DNA of 64,000 nucleotides, taken from Streptococcus pacificus (GTDB lineage: Bacteria; Bacillota; Bacilli; Lactobacillales; Streptococcaceae). How positions within the stretch are numbered: the first letter of the stretch is position 1; every line of letters starts with the position of its first letter. Below the pieces are notes generated by a model. That model had not been told where the DNA came from. It ran no database searches and saw only the letters and a list, made by a program, of their open reading frames with translations. The stretch spans positions 248,001-312,000 of the forward strand of contig NZ_JAENBO010000001.1 of NCBI RefSeq assembly GCF_016481305.1, given 5' to 3'. A program made the position numbers and the translations under genes. Shown piece after piece: positions 9,137 through 17,315 of this stretch.

Positions 9137-9174
9137 TAAAAAAAGGAAGAATCCTAGGATTCTTCCTTTTTATC
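9137..9174. terminator. Bidirectional terminator between the adhesin and the NusG-II gene
   Basis: A near-perfect palindrome (AAGGAAGAATCC pairing with GGATTCTTCCTT) is flanked by A-rich and T-rich runs. It can end transcription from both the plus-strand adhesin operon and the convergent minus-strand gene. Confidence 0.9.
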
Positions 9175-9216
9175 TTATTTATCGGTTTTAAATCGTGATA
9201 GAAATAATACTTATAA

Positions 9217-9642
9217 TTATTGTAATGGTAAAATAATCTCATCTTCAGGATTTGAGTTTGGTGCTTCTTGTCCTGAAATCTCAATAATAAGTTGATGTGG
9301 TAAGCAGACTAGTATTTGCCCACTTTTTTCAATCCAGCCAGATTTAACAGCAATTTGGTCTGGACTATTGTCTTCTTTGACCCTTATTTTATTTTGGTTT
9401 ACTTCGATGATGTTGTACTGTCCTTCATGAGGGTAGTAAGTTTTTGTTTTGTGAGGACCATCAGGACTTAATTCATAAGTATCAACAACTTGACCGTCTA
9501 TTTTAACAGTGGCAATTAACTGAGAATTATCCATATGATCAACTGTTAAATAAGTATACGTAAAAGGGATGAAGGATATTAAAACAGCAATGATGGTCAA
9601 AATATAATCAAAAGGTTTTAATTGTTTTAAAATACTTTTCAT
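9217..9642 (-). CDS. NusG domain II-containing membrane-anchored protein
   Basis: A 141-residue protein with one N-terminal membrane segment (residues about 11-31, FDYILTIIAVLISFIPFTY) and an extracellular beta-rich domain. The segment PDQIAVKSGWIEKSGQILVC matches the NusG domain II signature of proteins found next to ApbE and quinone genes in Firmicutes, as in flavin-based electron transfer loci. Family members usually read CPDQxCV at this point. Here both cysteines are replaced (NSPDQIAVK), so any role needing that cysteine pair is lost or different. It lies 8 kb from apbE/ubiA with the adhesin operon between. The family call is good; the precise function is unknown. Confidence 0.78.
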   Translation of the reverse strand: MKSILKQLKPFDYILTIIAVLISFIPFTYTYLTVDHMDNSQLIATVKIDGQVVDTYELSPDGPHKTKTYYPHEGQYNIIEVNQNKIRVKEDNSPDQIAVKSGWIEKSGQILVCLPHQLIIEISGQEAPNSNPEDEIILPLQ

Positions 9643-9697
9643 AGAACTCCTCTACACATGGTTGGTTTATATTTTTCAACCAACATTAAATGAATAT

Positions 9698-10543
9698 TTA
9701 TCTTAAAGATTTATCGTAATTTTTACGCCAAGTATTTGGAGATTGACCAAAGAAACGTTTAAAGGCAATGGAAAAATTAAATTGATTTGAGTAGCCAATT
9801 GCTTCTGCAATTTCTTGTAGGTTCCACTTTGTGTTTTTTAGTAATTCACAGGCTTTAGATAAACGGTAAGTAATTAAAAACTGTTGTGGCGTTATGGACA
9901 TTTGTTCTTTAAAGAGACGACTAAAATAAGAACGATTTAAATTACAATGTTTTGCAATATCATCAACAGTAATTGAAGACTGATAATTTCTTTCTATAAA
10001 ATTAATAGCTTCTCGAATGTATATTTCCTTAACCTCTTCATGTTCTGTCTTAGTAGTTATTATTGATTCATTAATTAAGGCATCAGCAAAAAGGTAGGTG
10101 TGAGCTAAAATATTGAGACTACTGGTTTTGTAGTTTTCTATAATGTAATTCATCTCATTGTAAACAGCATTTTTAATATTATGATTTCGAGAGGAAAAAA
10201 TAAGATTTTCAAAGGTAAGTCCCGCTCTTTTTAAAAAGTGCTCCGCTTTTAAACCATTAAACTCTAACCAGATATAAGTCCAAGGATCACTAAAATCGGC
10301 TTCATAACTAGATAAGTGATTCGGGGGAATTAAAAATCCTTGACCAGCTCTTAGACGATATTCTTTTTGGTTCTTTGTATCAAAAAAGGTACCCTTACCT
10401 GAAATAATATAGTGGAACAAGAAGTGTTTGCGTTTTGATGGTCCAAAAGAGTGAAGTGGTTCACAAATCTCTTTTCCGAATTGAATAGGATATAAATCGA
10501 CATAAGAACGATTATCAAAAAAATGAAATTCAGCCGTAGTCAT
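9698..10543 (-). CDS. msmR: AraC-family regulator of alpha-galactoside utilisation (MsmR/RafR-like)
   Basis: A 281-residue regulator: N-terminal cupin-like sugar-sensing domain (about 20-140; HYIISGKGTFFD then GQGFLIPPNHLSSYEAD) and C-terminal double HTH of the AraC family (about 178-276; ITVDDIAKHCNLNRSYFSRL and IAEAIGYSNQFNFSIAFKRF). It is divergent from msmE, the layout of msmR in the S. mutans multiple sugar metabolism locus, where MsmR activates the operon. The 222-bp intergenic region holds the probable operators. The substrate is likely melibiose/raffinose-type sugars, given the aga gene downstream. Confidence 0.9.
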   Translation of the reverse strand: MTTAEFHFFDNRSYVDLYPIQFGKEICEPLHSFGPSKRKHFLFHYIISGKGTFFDTKNQKEYRLRAGQGFLIPPNHLSSYEADFSDPWTYIWLEFNGLKAEHFLKRAGLTFENLIFSSRNHNIKNAVYNEMNYIIENYKTSSLNILAHTYLFADALINESIITTKTEHEEVKEIYIREAINFIERNYQSSITVDDIAKHCNLNRSYFSRLFKEQMSITPQQFLITYRLSKACELLKNTKWNLQEIAEAIGYSNQFNFSIAFKRFFGQSPNTWRKNYDKSLR

Positions 10544-10573
10544 TTAAATCTCCTTTGGTTTTTATAGAGAATT

Positions 10574-10712
10574 ATCATATTAATTATAACATATGATTTA
10601 TATATGATAAAGTGACTTTGTTTTATTAAATAGTTACAAAAAATAAAGAAATCATATAGCAAAGGTCACTCAAAAGAATAGAAATGTAAGCGCTATCTTG
10701 GTATTATATAAT
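10574..10712 (+). promoter_or_regulatory. msm operon promoter with cre site and candidate MsmR sites
   Basis: A -10 TATAAT lies at 10707-10712. A cre-like sequence TGTAAGCGCTATCT (10685-10698, one mismatch to TGWNANCGNTNWCA) overlaps the -35 position, which itself has a poor hexamer, as expected for an activator-dependent promoter. Upstream, ATCATAT (10574-10580) and ATATGAT (10591-10597) form an inverted repeat, and related ATATGAT/ATCATATA copies occur near 10602 and 10651. They are candidate MsmR boxes. The cre call is by consensus; the MsmR sites are inferred. Confidence 0.65.
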
Positions 10713-10765
10713 CATCAATAAGTAAAATACTTATAATATCTATTTTTAAAAAAGGAGTTAGTATC

Positions 10766-12040
10766 ATGAAAAAAATTGGTTATTATCTAGGCTTAACAGC
10801 TTCTTTGTTTGCTCTAGCCGCATGTGGTAATAGTGGTTCATCATCCTCAGACAACACTAATAATCAATCAGATAAGGTTGAAATTTCATATGCTATCTGG
10901 GATTCTGGACAAGAGCCAGGTATTCGTCAAATTGCTGATAAATTTGAAGAAGAAAATCCTAATATCAAAATTGATATTCAGGTGGTTTCTTGGGACGCTT
11001 ATTGGACAATGCTAGAAGCTGGTGCAACGGGAGGTTCCTTACCAGATACATTTTGGATGCACTCAAATGAAATTTATCGTTATGGTTCAAACGAAATGTT
11101 GCTAGACCTAACAGATTATATTTCTAAAAGTGATGCTATTGACCTAGAGAATTATCCTGAAGGGTTAACGCAAATTTATAATATCAATAAAAAACAGTAT
11201 GCTGTTCCAAAAGATTATGACACTATTGGTCTTTGGTACAACAAAAAAATGTTTGATGAAGCAGGTATTGCATACCCTGATGATAGCTGGGATTGGGATA
11301 CCTTAAAAGAAACTGCCCAAAAATTAACAAAATCTGATGGTAGTCAATATGGTTTTCTAGCCCCACTAATTAACCAAGAAGGCTATTATAATTTTGTTTA
11401 TCAAAATGGTGGTACTATTATCACCGATGATAAAGTCTCAGGCTATGATGATCCTAAATCTATTGAAGCTTTAGATTATTACTTTAGCTTTGTAAAAGAT
11501 AAAATATCTCCAGCAATTACTGAAGATCAAAAGAGGGTAGAAGCCTTTCAAAATGGTCAAGTTGCTATGGCACTCTTTGGTTCATGGAATTTATCAGGTT
11601 TTGCCAGCAATGATTATATTCGTGAAAATACGGATGTAGCTGTTTTGCCAAAGGCAAAAGATGGTACTCGTTCAACTATTTTCAATGGCTTAGGTAATGC
11701 AATTGCAGCAAATACTGAACATAAAGATGAAGCGTGGAAATGGGTTGAATTTCTAGGTTCTAAAGAAGGTCAAGAAATGCAAGCAGAATTAGGTGTTGCT
11801 ATTTCAGCCTACAAAGGAACTGATCAAAAATGGATAGAATCAAATAAAGATTTTTCTATTAAAAATTATGTTGATATGGTAGAATACGCACAAATTCGTC
11901 CATATTCTAATACGACTTCTAAATGGGAAGATAGAGCTTATGAATTGTTAAAACCGGCCTATCTAGGAGAAGAAACTGTAGAAAAAGCTGCTAAAGAAAC
12001 AGCAAAAATGATGAATGAAGAATTGGCATCCGAAAAATAA
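10766..12040 (+). CDS. msmE: Sugar ABC transporter substrate-binding lipoprotein (MsmE)
   Basis: A 424-residue extracellular sugar-binding lipoprotein. The signal ends in the lipobox LAAC, with the lipidated Cys at residue 20, followed by a Ser/Asn-rich linker (GNSGSSSSDNTNNQSD). The rest is a family 1 solute-binding protein: IWDSGQEPGIRQIADKFEEE near the N-terminus, FNGLGNAIAANTEHKDEAWK later. It captures alpha-galactosides for the MsmFG permease and MsmK ATPase. The SD AAAGGAG sits 9 bp before ATG. A hairpin after its stop probably lets msmE be made in excess of the permeases. Confidence 0.92.
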   Translation: MKKIGYYLGLTASLFALAACGNSGSSSSDNTNNQSDKVEISYAIWDSGQEPGIRQIADKFEEENPNIKIDIQVVSWDAYWTMLEAGATGGSLPDTFWMHSNEIYRYGSNEMLLDLTDYISKSDAIDLENYPEGLTQIYNINKKQYAVPKDYDTIGLWYNKKMFDEAGIAYPDDSWDWDTLKETAQKLTKSDGSQYGFLAPLINQEGYYNFVYQNGGTIITDDKVSGYDDPKSIEALDYYFSFVKDKISPAITEDQKRVEAFQNGQVAMALFGSWNLSGFASNDYIRENTDVAVLPKAKDGTRSTIFNGLGNAIAANTEHKDEAWKWVEFLGSKEGQEMQAELGVAISAYKGTDQKWIESNKDFSIKNYVDMVEYAQIRPYSNTTSKWEDRAYELLKPAYLGEETVEKAAKETAKMMNEELASEK

Positions 12041-12053
12041 TGCCTAATTTAGG

Positions 12054-12098
12054 ACTGGAGAAGGTTGCTTAAAAGATAGCAATATTCTCCAGTTTTTC
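12054..12098 (+). terminator. Intercistronic hairpin/attenuator between msmE and msmF
   Basis: Stem ACTGGAGAA (12054-12062) pairs with TTCTCCAGT (12085-12093), followed by TTTTTC. In binding-protein operons such a leaky terminator after the binding protein gives higher expression of that gene than of the permeases. Confidence 0.75.
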
Positions 12099-12123
12099 AT
12101 TTATAACGCTACGAGGTACAATT

Positions 12124-13014
12124 ATGAATAATCAAAAAAAATGGAATGAGTATTTTTGGGCATGGCTATTTGTTGCTCCAACAATGATTGGATTAATTGT
12201 TTTAAATATTATTCCTATTTTTGAAACAGTTCGATTAAGTTTTTATAAAAGTGGAGATTTTGGACAAAATGATATTTTTGTTGGATTGGCTAATTACCAA
12301 AGATTAGTTAATGATCCACAAGTTTGGCAAGCGACGTGGAATACTCTTAAATATACGTTATTAGTTGTTCCAATCACAATTATTCTTGCTATTATTTTAG
12401 CCGTTTTATTAAATGCTAATATCAAAGGAAAGCATCTTTATCGAACCATTTATTTTCTTCCTATGGTAGCTGCTCCGGCAGCAGTAACGATGGTTTGGAA
12501 ATGGTTGTATAATACAGATTTTGGGTTGATTAACTTTATTTTAGGAAAGATTGGTATTTCTCCAGTTAATTGGATAGAAGATCCTAGAATTGCTCTTTAT
12601 TCTATTGCCATTATTGGTATTTGGAGTACAGTTGGCTATAGTATGATTCTCATTTTAGCAGGACTTCAAGAAATTCCAAATGATTATTATGAAGCTGCAA
12701 CGATAGATGGTGCTAGTGGCATAAAACAATTTTTTAGGATTACTTTACCACTCTTATCACCAACCTTATTCTTTGTTGTTGTGACAAGTATTATTCAGTC
12801 CATGCAAGTTTTTGATGCCATTTATTTGATGGAAGGGATTACAAGCCCAGCTTATAATAAAACAGTTTCGTTAGTTTACTTATTTTATAATAATTCCTTT
12901 AAGTATTCTGACAAAGGTTATGGTTCCACCATCGTCATGTTATTGTTAGTTATTATTTTATTAATAACTTTGATTCAAATGAAAATTCAAAAAAAATGGG
13001 TTCACTACGGCTAG
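12124..13014 (+). CDS. msmF: Sugar ABC transporter permease (MsmF)
   Basis: A 296-residue membrane protein with six predicted transmembrane segments. The cytoplasmic EAA loop that contacts the ATPase is visible as YYEAATIDGASGIKQFFRIT (about residues 196-215). MalF-type subunits pair with a MalG-type partner, here msmG 10 bp downstream. The ATG follows an SD (ACGAGGTACA). Confidence 0.93.
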   Translation: MNNQKKWNEYFWAWLFVAPTMIGLIVLNIIPIFETVRLSFYKSGDFGQNDIFVGLANYQRLVNDPQVWQATWNTLKYTLLVVPITIILAIILAVLLNANIKGKHLYRTIYFLPMVAAPAAVTMVWKWLYNTDFGLINFILGKIGISPVNWIEDPRIALYSIAIIGIWSTVGYSMILILAGLQEIPNDYYEAATIDGASGIKQFFRITLPLLSPTLFFVVVTSIIQSMQVFDAIYLMEGITSPAYNKTVSLVYLFYNNSFKYSDKGYGSTIVMLLLVIILLITLIQMKIQKKWVHYG

Positions 13015-13024
13015 GAGGAGAAAT

Positions 13025-13852
13025 ATGAAAAAACAATTAAAATCAAATCTATGGATACATGTGTTTCTTATTCTGACAGCCTTAGGGATGCTATTACCTT
13101 TTATCTGGATGGTTTTAACATCATTTAAATCGGTGACAGAATCTACTCAAATGAATCCTTTTAGTTTTTTACCATCTGTTTGGCATTTTGAAAATTATTC
13201 TGAAGTGATTCGTAACAATAATTTTGTTATTCTATATTTTAATACCATAATGATGATGTTGTGGCGCATTGTGAGTTCTGTCTTGTTTTCAGCTATGGCA
13301 GCATATGCTTTTGCACGTTTGGAATTTCCTGGTAAAAGAATACTATTTGGGTTAGTGTTATTTCAAATGATGGTACCACCTCAATTATTTGTCATTCCTC
13401 AATATTTAATGATTAATGAGTTAGGAATGAGAAATACAATCTTTGCATTAGTTTTCCCAGGTTTAGTTAGTGCTTTTGGAACTTTTTTACTAAGACAATT
13501 TTTTATTAGTCTACCAAAAGATTTAGAAGAAGCTGCAAAATTAGATGGTTGTAATATTGGTCAGACATTCTTTAAAATTATGCTACCTTTAGCTAAATCA
13601 GGATTAATTGCCTTAGGTATTTTCACAGCTTTGTTTGCCTTCAAAGATTTATTATGGCCATTAATCGTTAATTCAGAAGCAGATGCTGCAACACTTTCAA
13701 GTGCCCTATCAAAAATACAAGGAGCCTATTCAATTAATTATCCTCAATTGATGGCTGCTAGTGTTTTAGCTATTTGGCCGATGGTTTTAATTTACATTTT
13801 ATTTCAAAAACAATTTATTCAAGGAATTGCAACATCAGGTGGCAAATTGTAG
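13025..13852 (+). CDS. msmG: Sugar ABC transporter permease (MsmG)
   Basis: A 275-residue MalG-type permease with six membrane segments. The EAA motif appears as LEEAAKLDGCNIGQTFFKIM (about residues 167-186), followed by LPLAKSGL. It forms the heterodimeric channel with MsmF. It sits 10 bp after msmF with an SD (AGGAGGAGAA) spanning the msmF stop, and 9 bp before aga, so the cluster is one transcript. Confidence 0.93.
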   Translation: MKKQLKSNLWIHVFLILTALGMLLPFIWMVLTSFKSVTESTQMNPFSFLPSVWHFENYSEVIRNNNFVILYFNTIMMMLWRIVSSVLFSAMAAYAFARLEFPGKRILFGLVLFQMMVPPQLFVIPQYLMINELGMRNTIFALVFPGLVSAFGTFLLRQFFISLPKDLEEAAKLDGCNIGQTFFKIMLPLAKSGLIALGIFTALFAFKDLLWPLIVNSEADAATLSSALSKIQGAYSINYPQLMAASVLAIWPMVLIYILFQKQFIQGIATSGGKL

Positions 13853-13861
13853 GAGAAAGCA

Positions 13862-16084
13862 ATGGCGATTATTTTTAATGAGACAACAAAAGAATTTCAT
13901 TTATTCAATGACTACCTTAGTTACGTGCTATGTGTTTTACCAAATGGACATCTTGGACAATTATACTATGGTAAAAGAGTTTCTGAGCAATCATCTTACA
14001 CCTATTTATTAGAAAAGAGACAACGTCCATTAACCGCTTATGTTTTTGAAGACGATGAGTCTTTTTCATTACAACACACAAGGCAAGAATATGCCAGCTA
14101 TGGTACAGGGGATTTTTCTCAACCTGCTTTTGAAATCATCTCAAGCGATGGTAGTCGTTTATCAGACTTTAAATTTGAATCTTATCGTATTGTTGACGGG
14201 AAACCAAATTTAAAAGGGTTACCTCATGTTTACGTGGAAAAAGATAATGAAGCTCAAACACTAGAAATTTTATTAAAGGACGTCGTTTCAGAAACACAAC
14301 TATGCTTGTCTTATACGTTGTTTTCTAATAAACCAGTTATCACAAGAAATGCTAGGTTTACACAATTCGGTCAAGAGAAAATCAGACTATCTAGAGCACT
14401 TAGCATGACGCTTGATTTACCAGATAGTGACTATGATTGGATACACTTAGACGGTGCTTGGGGGAGAGAAAGACACATTAGTATTAGTCCTCTTCATAAA
14501 GGAATTCAATCCATTTATAGTTTAAAGGGATCAAGTAGTTCTGAACATAACCCATTTATTGCTTTGAAACGACCTCAAGCCGATGAACATCAAGGAGAGG
14601 TTATTGGATTTTCACTTGTTTATAGTGGCAATTTTTTGGCACAAGTTGATGTGACTCCCTTTGAACAAACAAGAATTTCGATGGGGATTCACCCTGAAGG
14701 ATTTGAGTGGCAATTAGATAATGGAGAGACTTTTCAAACACCAGAAATTGTTATGGTTTATAGCGACCGTGGTTTAAATGGAATGAGTCAGGAGTTTCAT
14801 ATGTTATATAATAAGCGATTAGTGAGAGGGGTTTGGCGAGATAAAAAAAGACCTATACTTCTCAATAATTGGGAAGCTATGACATTTGATTTTAATGAAG
14901 ATAAAATTCTAGCCTTAGCAGAAAAAGCAAAGACTGTTGGAGTTGAGTTATTTGTCATGGATGATGGTTGGTTTGGAGAGAGAAATCATGATCATGCAGG
15001 ACTTGGAGACTGGTTTGTTAATCAAGAAAAATTGCCAAGTGGCATCAATGGCATCGCGTCAAAAATTCATGAGCTGGATATGATGTTTGGTCTTTGGATA
15101 GAACCTGAAATGGTTAATAAAGACAGTAATCTTTATCGTCAGCATCCTGATTGGCTATTACATCATCCAAAACGCAGTCAATCTCATTCAAGACATCAAT
15201 TCACTTTGGATTTATCACGTGAAGACGTTTATCAAAATATTTATCAACAAATCCACAGACTGCTTTCTGAAAATGCAATCGATTATATTAAGTGGGATAT
15301 GAACCGCTACATGACAGAAGCATTTAGTGTTTATTATTCGAAAAATCATCAGGGTGAAATTTTTCATCGTTATATCTTAAATGTCTATCGCCTTTATGAA
15401 GCTTTAATAACAGAATTTCCTCATATCTTGTTTGAATCATGTTCAAGTGGAGGAGGACGTTTTGACCCAGGGATGCTATATTATGCACCTCAAACTTGGA
15501 CAAGTGATAATACTGATGCTATCGAACGTTTGAAAATTCAATATGGCACATCATTAGTATATCCTTTAAAAAGTATGGGTTGTCATGTTTCAGATGTTCC
15601 TAATCAACAAGTTAAACGACTAACTAGCCTTGATACAAGAGCAAATGTTGCTTATTTTGGTAGTTTTGGGTATGAATTGGACTTAATAAAAGCTACATCA
15701 GATGAATTAGAAAAAATTAAACAACAAATTACGTTTTATCAAAATTTTAGACACGTTTTCCAAGAGGGGAATTTCACAAGATTGTTAAGTCCATTTCAAA
15801 ATAATCTTGTTGCTTGGCAAGTCATTTCAGAAGATGAAAAAACTATTATTGTTGGTATATATCATCTTTTGATTCAGGCAAATGGTGTCGCTAGCAGAAT
15901 ACAATTAAAAGGATTAGTTCCTGATGCTACTTACCTTCTTAATGGAAAAATTTATCGAGGAAATGAGTTAATGTCCATTGGCATTCTTATTAAAGAAGAG
16001 CTACAGGAGAATTATAAGGATTTTGTATCACATGTATTCGTATTAGAAAGGAAAGATGAAAAAGATGGCAACTTTGAGACTTGA
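13862..16084 (+). CDS. aga: Alpha-galactosidase, GH36
   Basis: A 740-residue cytoplasmic GH36 enzyme that removes terminal alpha-1,6-galactose from melibiose, raffinose and related sugars. The catalytic nucleophile is D479 in DYIKWDMNRYM, and the acid/base is D549 in QTWTSDNTDAIERL. The family blocks GLWIEPEMVN and ESCSSGGGRFDPGM are intact. Length matches family members of about 720-740 residues. SD AGGAGAAA precedes ATG. The 3' end overlaps msmK by about 20-29 bp depending on the msmK start. No signal peptide, so import by MsmEFGK comes first. Confidence 0.96.
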   Translation: MAIIFNETTKEFHLFNDYLSYVLCVLPNGHLGQLYYGKRVSEQSSYTYLLEKRQRPLTAYVFEDDESFSLQHTRQEYASYGTGDFSQPAFEIISSDGSRLSDFKFESYRIVDGKPNLKGLPHVYVEKDNEAQTLEILLKDVVSETQLCLSYTLFSNKPVITRNARFTQFGQEKIRLSRALSMTLDLPDSDYDWIHLDGAWGRERHISISPLHKGIQSIYSLKGSSSSEHNPFIALKRPQADEHQGEVIGFSLVYSGNFLAQVDVTPFEQTRISMGIHPEGFEWQLDNGETFQTPEIVMVYSDRGLNGMSQEFHMLYNKRLVRGVWRDKKRPILLNNWEAMTFDFNEDKILALAEKAKTVGVELFVMDDGWFGERNHDHAGLGDWFVNQEKLPSGINGIASKIHELDMMFGLWIEPEMVNKDSNLYRQHPDWLLHHPKRSQSHSRHQFTLDLSREDVYQNIYQQIHRLLSENAIDYIKWDMNRYMTEAFSVYYSKNHQGEIFHRYILNVYRLYEALITEFPHILFESCSSGGGRFDPGMLYYAPQTWTSDNTDAIERLKIQYGTSLVYPLKSMGCHVSDVPNQQVKRLTSLDTRANVAYFGSFGYELDLIKATSDELEKIKQQITFYQNFRHVFQEGNFTRLLSPFQNNLVAWQVISEDEKTIIVGIYHLLIQANGVASRIQLKGLVPDATYLLNGKIYRGNELMSIGILIKEELQENYKDFVSHVFVLERKDEKDGNFET

Positions 16085-17177
16085 GAATATCGGGAAACGT
16101 TATGATAATGGTTTTGAAGCCGTTAAAAATTTTAATTTAGACGTTTCTGATAAGGAATTTATAGCACTTGTTGGCTCATCTGGATGTGGTAAATCAACAA
16201 CATTACGAATGATAGCAGGATTAGAAGATATCACAAGCGGTGATTTTTACATTGATGATAAATTAATGAATAATGTCTCCGCAAAAAATCGTGATATTGC
16301 AATGGTTTTTCAATCTTATGCTTTATATCCACACATGTCAGTTTATGATAATATGGCATTTGCTTTAAAGATGCAAAAAATGCCAAAAGATCAAATTGAC
16401 CAAAAAGTGAAAGAAACAGCTACTATTCTAGGATTAACAGAGTTACTAAATCGTAAACCCAAGGCATTATCAGGTGGTCAAAGACAACGTGTTGCGTTAG
16501 GAAGGGCTATTGTTCGATCTCCTAAAGTATTCTTAATGGATGAACCTCTTTCTAATTTAGATGCTAAATTGCGTTCGAATATGAGATCAGAAATTATACG
16601 TATTCATAAGCAATTAGGAGCAACAACAATATATGTTACTCATGACCAAACAGAAGCTATGACAATGGCAGACCGTATTGTTGTAATGAGTAAGGGAGTT
16701 GTTCAACAAATTGGTGCACCAAAGGAAATTTATGAAAATCCTAAAAATTTATTTGTTGCGGGCTTCATCGGATCCCCGACAATGAACTTTATCAAAGGCT
16801 ATATAAAAGAAAACTATTTTATAGTAAATAACGATATAAAATTAAAAATCCCTGCAGGAATAGTAAATGCATTAAAAGAAAAAGATTATCTTAACAAAAC
16901 TATTATTTTAGGAATTAGACCTGAAAACATATCAAATGATCCTATGATTCTAAGTACTTATCCAGAAGCTTCCTTCGAGGCAAACATTAAAATAGCTGAA
17001 CTTTTAGGAGCCGAGTATATTCTTCATACCTTTATGGGAGAAGAAGAGATGAAAGCTATTGTTCATAGTAGGCAAGATGTTAAATCAGACCAAACAATGA
17101 CACTTGCTTTTGATATGAACAGAGCACACTTCTTTGATGTTGATACTGAGGAAAACATCTTATTTAGAATCGATTAA
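16056..17177 (+). CDS. msmK: Sugar ABC transporter ATPase (MsmK/UgpC type)
   Basis: A 373-residue ATPase of the carbohydrate CUT1 family. Walker A GSSGCGKST is at residues 40-48, the signature is LSGGQRQR, Walker B is VFLMDEPLSNLD, and a C-terminal TOBE regulatory domain includes ILGIRPENI. Two starts are possible: ATG 16056, very close to the SD AAAGGA, or ATG 16065 (MATLRLENIGKRY), which fits homologues and SD spacing better. Either overlaps the end of aga. In streptococci one MsmK often energises several sugar transporters, so its role may extend beyond this operon. It is the last gene, followed by a terminator. Confidence 0.94.
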   Translation: MKKMATLRLENIGKRYDNGFEAVKNFNLDVSDKEFIALVGSSGCGKSTTLRMIAGLEDITSGDFYIDDKLMNNVSAKNRDIAMVFQSYALYPHMSVYDNMAFALKMQKMPKDQIDQKVKETATILGLTELLNRKPKALSGGQRQRVALGRAIVRSPKVFLMDEPLSNLDAKLRSNMRSEIIRIHKQLGATTIYVTHDQTEAMTMADRIVVMSKGVVQQIGAPKEIYENPKNLFVAGFIGSPTMNFIKGYIKENYFIVNNDIKLKIPAGIVNALKEKDYLNKTIILGIRPENISNDPMILSTYPEASFEANIKIAELLGAEYILHTFMGEEEMKAIVHSRQDVKSDQTMTLAFDMNRAHFFDVDTEENILFRID

Positions 17178-17180
17178 AAA

Positions 17181-17212
17181 ACTATTGGCTTTAACAGGCC
17201 AATAGCTTTTTA
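17181..17212 (+). terminator. Terminator of the msm operon
   Basis: An 8-bp stem CTATTGGC/GCCAATAG with a T-rich tail lies directly after the msmK stop. Confidence 0.88.
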
Positions 17213-17232
17213 GTTTATAAATGTTTTTATTG

Positions 17233-17287
17233 AGAATACGCTTTCAAGTTCAAAAAACAAAGGTAAATCCCTCATCTGTGTTATAAT
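17233..17287 (+). promoter_or_regulatory. alsS promoter with upstream cre-like site
   Basis: An extended -10 (TG-T-TATAAT, hexamer 17282-17287) precedes alsS by 28 bp. A cre-like sequence AGAATACGCTTTCA (17233-17246; 12 of 14 consensus positions) lies about 40 bp upstream of the likely start site. An upstream cre is the position where CcpA usually activates, as for overflow acetoin genes. Consensus matching only. Confidence 0.55.
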
Positions 17288-17315
17288 ATTTTCATATCGG
17301 AAAAGAGGTGTTTTT

